From Gordonia iterans (lineage in GTDB: Bacteria > Actinomycetota > Actinomycetes > Mycobacteriales > Mycobacteriaceae), in assembly GCF_002993285.1 (NCBI RefSeq), contig NZ_CP027433.1, positions 1-64,000 of the forward strand: a stretch of 64,000 nucleotides of DNA, read 5' to 3'. Position numbers and translations under genes: made by a program. The notes beneath the pieces were generated by a model. It worked only from the letters and a program-made list of their open reading frames with translations, was not told where the DNA came from and did no database searches. Below, one piece after another: positions 1-7,121 of this stretch. Position 1 is the first letter of the stretch. Each line of letters opens with the position of its first letter.

Positions 1-36
1 CTGGCAAGCTGACAGCACACCACGACGGAGGAGACC

Positions 37-264
37 ATGGCTGACGAGTTGTACGACCTCAAAGGCATCGCCGAGTTGACCGGCCTGTCGGTGGGTACGG
101 TGCGCGTGTACTTCGCCCGTTCGAAGGACGCCCGCAAGGCGGGGCTGACCGAGGTGACACCGGGATCGGGTGAGGCGTTGCCGGAGCCGGACTATCGGAT
201 CGGGCAGTCGCCGGCGTGGAAGTTGGAGACGCTGCAGCCGTGGCTCGACGCACGTAGCTCGTAG
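37..264 (+). CDS. Small helix-turn-helix protein (excisionase/MerR-like)
   Basis: A 75-residue protein whose first third (LKGIAELTGLSVGTVRVYF) fits a MerR/AlpA-type winged HTH used by phage excisionases and small regulators. The C-terminal stretch with WKLETLQPWLDAR matches the usual end of this fold. A strong GGAGGA ribosome site lies 6 bases before the ATG. It is transcribed rightward, opposite to the early operon, and is followed by another rightward gene. It probably acts as a DNA-binding accessory factor; whether it is excisionase, terminase-associated or regulatory cannot be told because the left neighbour is outside the window. Confidence 0.7.
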   Translation: MADELYDLKGIAELTGLSVGTVRVYFARSKDARKAGLTEVTPGSGEALPEPDYRIGQSPAWKLETLQPWLDARSS

Positions 265-363
265 GCTGGCGAGCCCTTCGAATACACATAGGCAGACCTC
301 ACCAGCTGCACGAGGCACCAAAAGAGCTAATCGCCGGTCGTGAGATCCGTAGGATAGGCACGC

Positions 364-1212
364 ATGGTGAACGAACCTAATCGGGCGGACTACTCGGGGC
401 CGCGTCGCCGACTCGAGCGCGCGGTCGCGCACCGCGAGTCAATGCACGACCGGTTCGTAGAAACAAAGGACCTGCACAGACTTCACGGCGAAGTGAGACG
501 GGATGGATCTGCGGTCTACCTCGCTCTCACGCAGCCCTGCGATCCGATGCTTGGCGCCATGTTCGGCGATTGGTTGGGCGCAATTCGAGCCACTCTCGAC
601 CATCTCTTCTATCAGCTTGCAGTACTGGAGACCGGACAGAACCCTCCGACCCGCAGCGGTCAGCGGCAATTCCCTGTGTGCCGCACCCAGGAGGAATTCA
701 ACGCCCTGTTTACCGGACGGACAAGGCCACTTCACGGCTTCGGTGAGACCGCGATCAACGCCGTCCGCGCAATGCAGCCGATGAATGGCAAGTACGGACC
801 TGATGGGGATGTCATCCTGTGGATCCATGATCACGCACGAATCGATCGCCATCGGACTGACTGGGAAATGGGCGGCAGAGTTGAGCGGGTAGTCCCCGAG
901 TTCGCCGAGGGCGCAGAGGCTCGGGTCGATACGTACTACTACGCCGATACCGACGAGATCCCTCCGGTCTGTTCGGCGACGCGTGAGTTCATCCCGCTCG
1001 TCTATGTCTGTAAGACCGAGGAGGACGCTATAGCGCTAGTTGGCGAGCTCGGCTTTAGTGCGGACTCGAAACTGGAGCTGGTTGATTGGTACGTCGACGC
1101 CCATAGCAAGGGCGTTTCGGCCAATATCCGGAACGACTCGCTCGCTGATCGGATGACGTTCGCGGAGTGGTTCTTAGGGGCGGCAATCGACTCTTTCGAG
1201 AGCCTTCTCTGA
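364..1212 (+). CDS. Hypothetical protein, possible lysogenic-conversion gene
   Basis: A 282-residue soluble protein with no signal peptide or membrane segment and no family I recognise. It has a long helical start, an LDHLFYQL segment and a WIHDHARIDRHRTDW segment whose clustered His, Asp and Trp might bind metal, though that is a guess. Base composition looks more mixed than its neighbours (about 60% GC in 541-600 by eye). It converges on the early operon, overlapping the final leftward gene by 39 bases. That position and composition suit a moron carried for the lysogen, perhaps a defence or exclusion gene. No function is assigned. Confidence 0.7.
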   Translation: MVNEPNRADYSGPRRRLERAVAHRESMHDRFVETKDLHRLHGEVRRDGSAVYLALTQPCDPMLGAMFGDWLGAIRATLDHLFYQLAVLETGQNPPTRSGQRQFPVCRTQEEFNALFTGRTRPLHGFGETAINAVRAMQPMNGKYGPDGDVILWIHDHARIDRHRTDWEMGGRVERVVPEFAEGAEARVDTYYYADTDEIPPVCSATREFIPLVYVCKTEEDAIALVGELGFSADSKLELVDWYVDAHSKGVSANIRNDSLADRMTFAEWFLGAAIDSFESLL

Positions 1213-1335
1213 CGAGTGCTGCGCCGATTCAGTGCGCCAGCATTCGCAGTATCGGACGAGGCAGCCGTCGATGTGGTGGTGGAGGCAGAGGGGGTGCCTG
1301 CACGCGTCACAGAGGGCGTACCCGTGGGCGCCCAT
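1174..1335 (-). CDS. Small Cys/His-rich putative zinc protein
   Basis: A 53-residue protein with CDACRHPLCLHHHIDGC followed by RYCECW, giving at least four Cys and several His able to bind one zinc. The ATG overlaps the previous stop as TGATG, so translation is probably coupled. It is the last leftward early gene and overlaps the opposing gene 364-1212 tail to tail. The start at 1335 is preferred over upstream in-frame codons because of this junction. Role unknown. Confidence 0.55.
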   Translation of the reverse strand: MGAHGYALCDACRHPLCLHHHIDGCLVRYCECWRTESAQHSSEKALERVDCRP

Positions 1336-1556
1336 CAGCGGGGCATCGTCGCTGGGGCGGCGAGGCGGTACCACAAGGCGAGCCAGCGGACGCGCCGCCA
1401 GCGCCAGCGGTCCGGGCGACCCGGACGCTGGTCGCGACATGAGCGCCACACCTTCTCGCAGGCTTGGCACATGACGACTTCGCGTTGATGGTCGCGGGCC
1501 GTCGGGAGCGGGCAGCGGTGGTTGTCACGCGGCCGGAGGGTCACGACGTCGCTCAT
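1335..1556 (-). CDS. Small basic phage protein with CxxC pair
   Basis: A 73-residue basic protein with a CQACEKVWRSC segment that could hold zinc and an Arg/Trp-rich C-terminus (DRWRWRRVRWLALWYRL), suggesting nucleic-acid or membrane contact. The start at 1556 is supported by an ATGA overlap with the upstream gene and a GGGGGA ribosome site. An upstream in-frame extension is low-complexity and rejected. Function unknown. Confidence 0.55.
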   Translation of the reverse strand: MSDVVTLRPRDNHRCPLPTARDHQREVVMCQACEKVWRSCRDQRPGRPDRWRWRRVRWLALWYRLAAPATMPR

Positions 1557-1705
1557 CGTCGTCCCCCGGTCCAGGTCGGTGGCCGCTGTTCGTAGAACGC
1601 GGGGATCGTCTCGCATGGTGTGCGTTCGATCGGCTGGTCGGCGTGCTGTCGGCGGCGTGCTCGGCGGTTCTCTCGCTCGGCGCGGCGCCGGTCTGCCCGG
1701 TTCAT
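1553..1705 (-). CDS. Small Arg-rich phage protein
   Basis: A 50-residue protein opening with MNRADRRRAERENRRARRR, a charged helix typical of many small actinophage proteins. Start and stop both sit in ATGA overlaps with neighbours, which argues strongly that this short frame is translated. The longer frame read upstream from 2026 is rejected because it runs over the neighbouring gene in Arg/Pro-rich shadow sequence. Function unknown. Confidence 0.5.
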   Translation of the reverse strand: MNRADRRRAERENRRARRRQHADQPIERTPCETIPAFYEQRPPTWTGGRR

Positions 1706-2229
1706 CGTCGTCTCCCGGTGCGGGTGTACCCGCGGTGTCGGCGGCGGGCCCGGTACTTCATGCGCGGCCAGAACAGCGGCACCCTCGGGGCGTCCGGCCC
1801 GAACAGGAGACGCGCGAGGTTCGGGTTGACGTCGGTGAACGTCACCTCGACCACCTCGCCGTATGACGGGAGCGTCCATCCCTCGACGACTCCCAGTCCG
1901 TCGTCCCCGCCGGCGGAGTCTGCGGTGAATCCGAGCGACGTCATGCCGAGCGGCAGGAAGACGTCGAGGGGCGTGGTCATGGAGTCGCTGGTGCGCGAGG
2001 CGGGACCTTTCGCCGGCGTCGTGCATGTCGCGCAGTGGATCGGCGTCCGAGACCAGCGGACGGTGGCCGCGGTGACATCGAGGCCGATGACGTTGGCGCG
2101 GGGTTCGATGCAGACGCCCATTTCGTCGCGGTCGTCGGCGCCGGTGGTGACGCCGTGCAGGCCGGACCCGACCTGTCCGCGCAGGATTGTGTTCGGCTCG
2201 GCGATCCGCTGGTGCTTGTGGTCGGTCAT
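1702..2229 (-). CDS. Nucleotidyltransferase-like protein, truncated domain with unrelated C-terminus
   Basis: A 175-residue protein. Residues 18-45 (GSGLHGVTTGADDRDEMGV) match the GS...DxD start of the phage/YcgL-type nucleotidyltransferase family. The family's usual second half, with another acidic strand, is not seen in any frame. Instead residues from about 84 onward form a different-looking segment with its own possible start at 1980 (MTTPLDVF). Either the two are one fused or decayed protein, or two genes abut here. The start at 2229 is fixed by an ATGA overlap with the HIT gene and the stop overlaps the next gene. Confidence 0.55.
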   Translation of the reverse strand: MTDHKHQRIAEPNTILRGQVGSGLHGVTTGADDRDEMGVCIEPRANVIGLDVTAATVRWSRTPIHCATCTTPAKGPASRTSDSMTTPLDVFLPLGMTSLGFTADSAGGDDGLGVVEGWTLPSYGEVVEVTFTDVNPNLARLLFGPDAPRVPLFWPRMKYRARRRHRGYTRTGRRR

Positions 2230-2627
2230 CGTTGTCCTGTCCATGGGAGGGTGAGGCCGTCGCCTGCGCGGCGGGGCACGTAGTGGACGTGCAGGTGGTC
2301 TACCGTCTGCGTGGCCGATGGTCCGGCGTTGACGATCAGATTGAAGTCGGTGCCGTACTGGTCGCCGGTGGTCGCATGGTCATAGGCGGCGCGGAAGGCG
2401 GCGGAGGCGAGCACGTTGTCGCGGTGGACGGCATGCATGGTTGGCACGAACAGCATGTGCCCGGGAGTGACCGGGTTGAGCGGCTCGAACCACATGACCG
2501 GGCACCAGCCCGAGAAGAAGGTGACCGTGCGGCCGCTGACATCGACGCTGGTAGAGCGGTACCCGCCCGGCCGTATCGGCGGCTGGAAAGTGGCGTACTC
2601 GCAGAACGGGCAGCCAGAGACGCTCAT
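2226..2627 (-). CDS. HIT-family nucleotide hydrolase/transferase
   Basis: A 133-residue protein with the histidine triad HLHVH at 111-115 and the family's GHMLFVPTMH strand near 57-66. CPFC at the N-terminus is the usual zinc-site start of HIT proteins. HIT enzymes cleave or transfer nucleoside monophosphates from nucleotide conjugates. Start at 2627 (ATGA overlap with the exonuclease gene) is preferred over 2648. It stands beside a nucleotidyltransferase-like gene, so a nucleotide-modification role during infection is possible but not shown. Confidence 0.85.
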   Translation of the reverse strand: MSVSGCPFCEYATFQPPIRPGGYRSTSVDVSGRTVTFFSGWCPVMWFEPLNPVTPGHMLFVPTMHAVHRDNVLASAAFRAAYDHATTGDQYGTDFNLIVNAGPSATQTVDHLHVHYVPRRAGDGLTLPWTGQR

Positions 2628-3319
2628 GCCGACCTCTGCACGGGCCATTCGCCGGACACCGACGCCGCAGCTTCGTCGTTGCCCTGCCGTTTGAAGTAAG
2701 TGAACAGGGACTCGGCCTGCTCGGCCTTCCACTGCGCCTGTGCCCGCATGAGCGACTCGACGTCAGAGAACGACGCCAACTCGGGCAGCCGCAGCATCTT
2801 CCACGCGAGCCGGGCGGCGCCGAGTGCGTCAGCGGTAGCGTCGTGCGCGTTCCCGAGTTTCACCCCGTAGTGATCGCACAACGCCGTCAGGGTGCGCTTC
2901 CCCTTACGGAACCGGTCGAGAGCCTTATCTAGAACGAACGGATCAACCACTGCACCGACTTCCAAAGGCGGATGCCCGAGCGCGATGCCTTGATGGTGCA
3001 TCATCGAGCAGTCAAACGACGCGTTCATAATGCACATCAAGAAGTCCTTGGACCACACGGTTTCTAGGCGGTCGCGGATCGCGACGTACCCCTCGGCATA
3101 GTTCTGCCCTTCGGCGCGCGCCTTCTCGGTGGTGATCCCGTGGACGTTTGTGGCGCCTTCGGGGATCTCGCGTTCTTCCGGCGGCTGTAGTAGCCATTCG
3201 TCAGCGTGCACGTTCGTGCCGTCGATGGTGACGACGGTTGCCGTAACGATGAAGTCCGTGAACACGTCTGTACCTGAACTTTCGATGTCGAAGGCGGCCA
3301 GCGGCATGTCGGCGATCAC
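2624..3319 (-). CDS. DnaQ-like 3'-5' exonuclease (DEDDh)
   Basis: A 231-residue RNase T/DnaQ-fold exonuclease. The five metal-binding residues are visible: Asp11 and Glu13 (FDIESSG), Asp103 (NASFDCS), His159 and Asp164 (NAHDATADA), making it DEDDh type. The likely role is proofreading or end trimming in phage replication and recombination. The start is the GTG at 3319, which overlaps the previous stop as GTGA; a longer ATG start at 3343 would overlap the upstream gene by 28 bases and is less likely. Confidence 0.88.
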   Translation of the reverse strand: MIADMPLAAFDIESSGTDVFTDFIVTATVVTIDGTNVHADEWLLQPPEEREIPEGATNVHGITTEKARAEGQNYAEGYVAIRDRLETVWSKDFLMCIMNASFDCSMMHHQGIALGHPPLEVGAVVDPFVLDKALDRFRKGKRTLTALCDHYGVKLGNAHDATADALGAARLAWKMLRLPELASFSDVESLMRAQAQWKAEQAESLFTYFKRQGNDEAAASVSGEWPVQRSA

Positions 3320-3906
3320 GATGCCGCCTTCCGCTGTGCCCACTCACGGTTGCAGGTGCGGCACCGCCGATGGCCTCTGGTGTCGCGTGCCGTGTTCTCC
3401 TCATCGAAGGCGTGGCCTCGCTTGCAGTGGGTCCGAGCGGCGTGGCGGGCGCGCTGGACCGCCGCAGCCTCGCTGCGCCGCACGTTCTCAGCGTGCGTCA
3501 CGGGCTCAAGATGCTCAGGGTTGCAGCAGGCCCGATTCCGGCACAGATGGTCAAGTTCCAGCCCGGCCGGAACGGGCCCAACGAGGATTGTGAAAGTCAA
3601 GATGTGAACGAGCTTGGAGACGTGGAGGTAGTCGCTGATGGCGACGATTCCGTATCCCTGGCTGGTGAGCGCCTTCTGCCATTCCCAGCAGCCGTCGTCT
3701 GTGATCGCACAGCGCTCCCGGATATGGGCGATCGGGTCGGCCACCCGGCGATCACGCTGGACGCCTCGTTTCCCAGCGGCCATGCACGCTCGGCCGCAGT
3801 ACTTCGCTCGCGCCTTCGGGACGGGCGTTCCGCAGACGGGGCAGTCTGGTCGCGGCATCCGATTCGAGTAGGGCTTACGCGACTTCGTCGGCATATCGGT
3901 GCTCAT
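3316..3906 (-). CDS. HNH endonuclease with N-terminal zinc finger
   Basis: A 196-residue protein. Residues 22-41 hold a four-Cys zinc finger (CPVC...YCGRAC), and the HNH core lies at about 118-142 (ELDHLCRNRACCNPEHL ... HAENVR), with a second Cys/His cluster near the C-terminus (HCKRGH...CRTCNREW). The family nicks DNA and often behaves as free-standing homing endonucleases in phages. Both ends join the operon through 4-base overlaps. It is one of three HNH genes in this early region. Confidence 0.88.
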   Translation of the reverse strand: MSTDMPTKSRKPYSNRMPRPDCPVCGTPVPKARAKYCGRACMAAGKRGVQRDRRVADPIAHIRERCAITDDGCWEWQKALTSQGYGIVAISDYLHVSKLVHILTFTILVGPVPAGLELDHLCRNRACCNPEHLEPVTHAENVRRSEAAAVQRARHAARTHCKRGHAFDEENTARDTRGHRRCRTCNREWAQRKAAS

Positions 3907-4301
3907 GCGGTGACGCTCCCGATCTGGTCGTCGTCGGCGTCGTGCCACTCCGGGTCGTCGGACCGTGCGTCGCCGTCGGCCAGCAGCGGCGCGTCGGGGT
4001 CGATACCGGTCGCGTCGGCGAGCTGGTCCACGGCTGCGTCGGTGGCGGCGCGGAGAGCCATCCGGAACGTGTCGGGCTCGGAGTGCTCGACCCACGGGTC
4101 GCGGCCGTCGATGATCCATCCGGCGACGTTGATCAGGTCCATCGCGTCGGCGGCGCCGTCGGATGCGAAGCCCTTCGCGGTGAGTACTTTCCGTGCCCGG
4201 TCGAGGGCTTCGGCGCGGGCGAGCTGCCGGTCGTCGAGGTGGCCGGCGCGAAGCTCGACGACCTCGCCGGTGATCTTGCTGGTCTTGTTCGGGGTGGTCA
4301 T
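3903..4301 (-). CDS. Hypothetical acidic phage protein
   Basis: A 132-residue soluble protein with a helical N-terminal half (DDRQLARAEALDRARKVL) and a strongly acidic C-terminus. The segment AAATDAAVDQLADATG recalls other phage early proteins, but no domain is recognised. ATGA overlaps at both ends fix the start at 4301. Function unknown. Confidence 0.6.
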   Translation of the reverse strand: MTTPNKTSKITGEVVELRAGHLDDRQLARAEALDRARKVLTAKGFASDGAADAMDLINVAGWIIDGRDPWVEHSEPDTFRMALRAATDAAVDQLADATGIDPDAPLLADGDARSDDPEWHDADDDQIGSVTA

Positions 4302-4501
4302 GGTGTGCCTTTCGGTGGGTTGGGGATTCGGGCTCGGTGGACGGTGCAGTGGTCGGCTGGGTCGAGGGTTCCTCGGCGCACGGTGTAGATCGGCTCGTCT
4401 TCCGGGGCGCCGTCGGCGCGGAGCGCGTCGAGGAACGCTTGGAGGCTCGCAATCGTCTGGTTGCAGCCGCTGGTGGTGATCCACCGCTCTGGGGCGGACA
4501 T
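4298..4501 (-). CDS. Hypothetical small phage protein
   Basis: A 67-residue protein beginning MSAPERWITTSG with a short helix (IASLQAFLDALRADG) and a mixed tail. The start overlaps the upstream stop as TGATG and the stop overlaps the next ATG. No domain is recognised. Confidence 0.5.
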   Translation of the reverse strand: MSAPERWITTSGCNQTIASLQAFLDALRADGAPEDEPIYTVRRGTLDPADHCTVHRARIPNPPKGTP

Positions 4502-4677
4502 CAGGTGTCCTTCGGGTAGCGGTGGGAGTAGGCGGCGCGCCCGGCCGGGTCGGTGATCAGCCACGGCCGCCCCGCCCACAACGCGCACTTGGTGGCGCGT
4601 TCGAGGGCGTCGTCGATGTGCACGAACCGTTCGGGTTCGAGAATGTCTTCGAGGTCTCGGAGGGTGAAGTCGCTCAT
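4501..4677 (-). CDS. Hypothetical small phage protein
   Basis: A 58-residue protein (MSDFTLRDLEDILEPERF...) with an acidic helical start and a Trp-containing C-terminal half. The ATGA junction with the upstream gene places the start at 4677 rather than 4692. No domain is recognised. Confidence 0.5.
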   Translation of the reverse strand: MSDFTLRDLEDILEPERFVHIDDALERATKCALWAGRPWLITDPAGRAAYSHRYPKDT

Positions 4678-4952
4678 CGTTTCTTCCTCCACTTCTCCCC
4701 GTCCGGGCAGGACGCGTGGTGCGGCAGGTGCAAGGGCTGGCCGGCGGCGCGCATCGCGGCGGCTTTGCTGGTCGGCACGACGACGGCGGCCCAGTGCGGC
4801 CCGAACTCGTCGCTCTGGGTGGCGGTGAGCGCGACGTTCCCGCGCTGGTCGTCTTGGTCAGCGTCGACGGGCATACGCTTCTTGCCGGGCTTCGTGATCG
4901 CCCACACGATGGTTGCGCCGCAGGATCGGCAACGCACGCGTTTCAGGCTCAC
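4674..4952 (-). CDS. Zinc-ribbon phage protein
   Basis: A 92-residue protein with CRSCG at residues 8-12 and a second, more distant Cys/His group near the C-terminus (HLPHHASC), which together could form a zinc ribbon. The GTG start is set by a GTGA overlap with the upstream gene. Similar small proteins are common in actinophage early operons. Function not known. Confidence 0.55.
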   Translation of the reverse strand: MSLKRVRCRSCGATIVWAITKPGKKRMPVDADQDDQRGNVALTATQSDEFGPHWAAVVVPTSKAAAMRAAGQPLHLPHHASCPDGEKWRKKR

Positions 4953-5269
4953 TGTCCCTCCTCGACGATCCGGCGGTGGGTGTCGGCATTGATCTCGCCT
5001 TGCTGCTCGCGGATGGTGTTCGCCATGCCTTCGAGGTGGTCAGCGAGGGCCGCGACGTCGGGGTAGGCGTGGGCGTCCAGGCGCATGCGGATGTCGGGGT
5101 CGCCGTTGTCGAGGCCTGCGGGGATGATGACGATCGAGACGCACGCGGCGGGGAGCTCGTCGTGCAGCGCGGCAATGATGGTGTCGATGTGGTCGGCGTC
5201 TTCTTCGCGGACGCGGAGGCTGGGGTCGGGCATGCCGGAGAGGTCGTCGGGGATGTCTGGGCTGGTCAT
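4949..5269 (-). CDS. Hypothetical phage protein
   Basis: A 106-residue soluble acidic protein with alternating strands and helices (CVSIVIIPAGL, then a long C-terminal helix with LADHLEGMANTIREQQG). No family is recognised. The N-terminal extension in the same frame up to 5578 is Pro/Arg-rich shadow sequence over two other genes and is rejected; the ATGA overlap gives 5269. Confidence 0.55.
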   Translation of the reverse strand: MTSPDIPDDLSGMPDPSLRVREEDADHIDTIIAALHDELPAACVSIVIIPAGLDNGDPDIRMRLDAHAYPDVAALADHLEGMANTIREQQGEINADTHRRIVEEGQ

Positions 5270-5391
5270 CGGCGGGTTTCTCCGGTCATCGTGTTGTGCT
5301 CGATTGGCCGCGCGTTCTGGCGTTGTCCCCAGTGCCAGACGAGGCGGCCGGCGGCACCGAGGATGGCGGCGAGGATCAGGACGGCGATCAT
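5266..5391 (-). CDS. 41-residue single-pass membrane protein
   Basis: A tiny protein starting MIAVLILAAILGAAGRLVWHW, a single membrane-spanning helix followed by a charged tail. It starts and ends in ATGA overlaps, which is the main reason to accept so short a frame. A role at the membrane during infection is an inference only. Confidence 0.5.
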   Translation of the reverse strand: MIAVLILAAILGAAGRLVWHWGQRQNARPIEHNTMTGETRR

Positions 5392-5582
5392 GGGATCTCC
5401 TGGGTGAGTGGTCCGCCGCAGCAGGCGAGGTGCTGGTCGACGGTGGTGGCGCGTCCGGGGTAGGTGCGATGGCCGCAGAGGCACCAGGTGCGGTCCTCGC
5501 GGGCGTTGTAGGTGACGCCGGGGTGGTCGAGGCTTGGGCATAGGTCGGGGCGGGTGCGGTGCCGGGCAGGGAGGTCACTCAT
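5388..5582 (-). CDS. Small Cys-rich putative zinc protein
   Basis: A 64-residue protein with Cys at LCPSL, WCLCGH and LACCGG, enough for one zinc site. The start at 5582 overlaps the stop of the nested frame ending at 5579 as ATGA. Function unknown. Confidence 0.5.
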   Translation of the reverse strand: MSDLPARHRTRPDLCPSLDHPGVTYNAREDRTWCLCGHRTYPGRATTVDQHLACCGGPLTQEIP

Positions 5583-5826
5583 CGCTGGCACCGTCCTCGT
5601 CGTCGGCGAGGCGGATGTCGCGGGCACCAGCAGTCGCCGGCGTGTCCTGCGGGTCGGCAGCAGGTGAGGAGGTAGCGGCCTTCGCGGGCGGTCTTCGGGC
5701 ACCGCCCGGCCACGCCCAGCCCTGCTCCGTCAACTGCGCGAGACCACCGCGGAGGGTCGTCCACCACCACTCCCCCGGCTGCGGGCGACGAGTTGGGTCT
5801 TCTACATGCGAATGCGGTTCAGTCAT
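5575..5826 (-). CDS. Small Trp-rich phage protein (first gene after a gap)
   Basis: An 83-residue frame with an excellent AAGGAG ribosome site 7 bases before its ATG. The first half (PGEWWWTTLRGGLAQLTEQGW) looks like a folded start, while the second half is Ala/Pro-rich and resembles an out-of-frame reading. In the minus-one frame the same bases encode a zinc-finger-like segment (see 5579-5764). Either the two frames are separate overlapping genes, or ribosomes or evolution shift between them near 5715. Confidence 0.5.
   Translation of the reverse strand: MTEPHSHVEDPTRRPQPGEWWWTTLRGGLAQLTEQGWAWPGGARRPPAKAATSSPAADPQDTPATAGARDIRLADDEDGASDE
5579..5764 (-). CDS. Nested out-of-frame zinc-finger-like frame
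   Basis: A 61-residue frame lying inside 5575-5826. It holds CPKTAREGRYLLTCCRPAG then GHAGDC, a Cys/His spacing common in small phage zinc proteins, and its stop overlaps the next gene's ATG as ATGA like the other junctions of the operon. Three consecutive GTG codons at 5770-5762 follow a GGGGGA site, so it could start independently. The alternative is that it is the C-terminus of the upstream-start protein reached by a frameshift. Confidence 0.4.
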   Translation of the reverse strand: MDDPPRWSRAVDGAGLGVAGRCPKTAREGRYLLTCCRPAGHAGDCWCPRHPPRRRRGRCQR

Positions 5827-5904
5827 GGGTTTGTCTCCTTCAAGTGGTGTCCAGACAGGTTACAGTCTGTCGTTTACCGCTGTTGTCATACGCGCGAAAA
5901 CTGG

Positions 5905-6459
5905 CTAGACCGGCCATTCGATCGCCGATACCACCAGCAGATGATGCTCATGCAGCGTCATCGTCATGTTGCGGCGGTCGCAGCGCACCCCGCCCATCGT
6001 CGCCAGCGCCAGCGCGTCGGCCTGATTGTTGTCGCTGATCCGCACCCGATCCCCCCACAAGCGCTGCATGCGCTCGACGACCAGATCCTTGTCGCACGCG
6101 CCGTGGTCGGTCGCGAACTTCTTCAACTGGGCCGGCGCCACCTGCACGACGGGCACCCGGGCGTGGTGGAGCGACTGCAGCACCAGCCACCACAGGCCGG
6201 CGCGATCCCACATCTGGCCGACCTGGGAGGCGAACGCAGGGCCTTCGATCACGGCAAGCTGGGTGTCGGTGCGGGTGACGTGGGTGATGACAGCGTTGCG
6301 GATCTTGCGGAGTCGGGTGGTGCGGTCGTCGAGGGTGGCGGTCTTCTTGCCGCTGCTGGTGATGGTTTTCAGTTGGGCGGTGAGGCCTTGGTGGCCGGTG
6401 GTGTCGATGGTGGCGATACCCGTACCGGTGAGTGAGAGATCAAGCCCAGTGACGATCAT
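5905..6459 (-). CDS. RuvC-like Holliday junction resolvase
   Basis: A 184-residue RNase H-fold nuclease. Asp7 lies in GLDLSLTGTG, Glu72 in VIEGPAFA and Asp148 in NNQADALALA, matching the acidic metal-binding set of RuvC-type resolvases. It probably cuts branched replication or recombination intermediates before packaging. Start at 6459 is fixed by an ATGA overlap with the HNH gene; the upstream in-frame extension is shadow sequence of that gene. Confidence 0.85.
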   Translation of the reverse strand: MIVTGLDLSLTGTGIATIDTTGHQGLTAQLKTITSSGKKTATLDDRTTRLRKIRNAVITHVTRTDTQLAVIEGPAFASQVGQMWDRAGLWWLVLQSLHHARVPVVQVAPAQLKKFATDHGACDKDLVVERMQRLWGDRVRISDNNQADALALATMGGVRCDRRNMTMTLHEHHLLVVSAIEWPV

Positions 6460-6995
6460 CGCGCACCAGCCTTCGCCGCATTCGACACTGACCCCGCGGC
6501 GGCCGCGCAGGAGCGAGAGCAGAATACGCGCTGCCACTTCCTGCGGTGCGCCTTCGATCGACGCACAGGGGCGGCGCACGTTCCACACGGTTCGTCTCGG
6601 TACTCGGCATGCGCAATCTGGTGTTCCGCCCAGCTCTCCATGAGCTGGAGATTCTCTGGCCGGTTGTCGAGACGGTCGTGATTCAGGTGGTGGACGCACT
6701 CGGTGGGTTCTAGCGTCCGTCCGATCCGCTGCTCCACGATGTGCCGGTGCTCTTCGTAGTAGCCGGCCTTGTCTGAGTGGGGGTGACCGGGCAGGTGAAT
6801 CATCCGGTATCCGCTGGCGGTCACGAACGTTCCGCCTCGCCACTTCGGATTTCCCTCGCCCTTGTATGCCTCTGCTCGACATGTCATCGAGCAGTACGTG
6901 CGACGGTGTCCCCGCCTGTCGTCGCTGGGGACTGCATAGAACTCGCTACCGCATACGGGGCAGGTGCGGTTCTCGCCGGTTCGGGGTGGTGCCAT
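6456..6995 (-). CDS. HNH endonuclease with flanking zinc fingers
   Basis: A 179-residue protein. An N-terminal CPVCGSEF...YCSMTC finger is followed by an HNH core with HRHIVEQRIGR and VHHLNHDRLDNRPENLQ, then a second finger (CGTCAAP...FCSRSC). This is the HNH_3-type free-standing phage endonuclease. The ATG at 6995 is preferred over the GTG at 7013 because AAGGAG lies at proper spacing before it. It sits directly upstream of the resolvase with a 4-base overlap. Confidence 0.88.
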   Translation of the reverse strand: MAPPRTGENRTCPVCGSEFYAVPSDDRRGHRRTYCSMTCRAEAYKGEGNPKWRGGTFVTASGYRMIHLPGHPHSDKAGYYEEHRHIVEQRIGRTLEPTECVHHLNHDRLDNRPENLQLMESWAEHQIAHAEYRDEPCGTCAAPVRRSKAHRRKWQRVFCSRSCAAAAGSVSNAAKAGAR

Positions 6996-7121
6996 GTCTT
7001 GCTCCTTCTTCACGGTGTGGTGTCCGTTTCTGGGTTGCTGGGAATGGGTTTCGTTAAGGCCTGTGTGCCGTTTTGAGGGTTTGGGGGTTACTGGGGTACG
7101 TCATCCGATGTTCCGGTGCGC

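Noticed and set aside
5905-6882. 325-residue version of the resolvase
   Set aside because: The first 141 residues are an Arg/Pro-rich reading over the HNH gene; the ATGA-linked start at 6459 gives the family's MIVTGLDLS opening.
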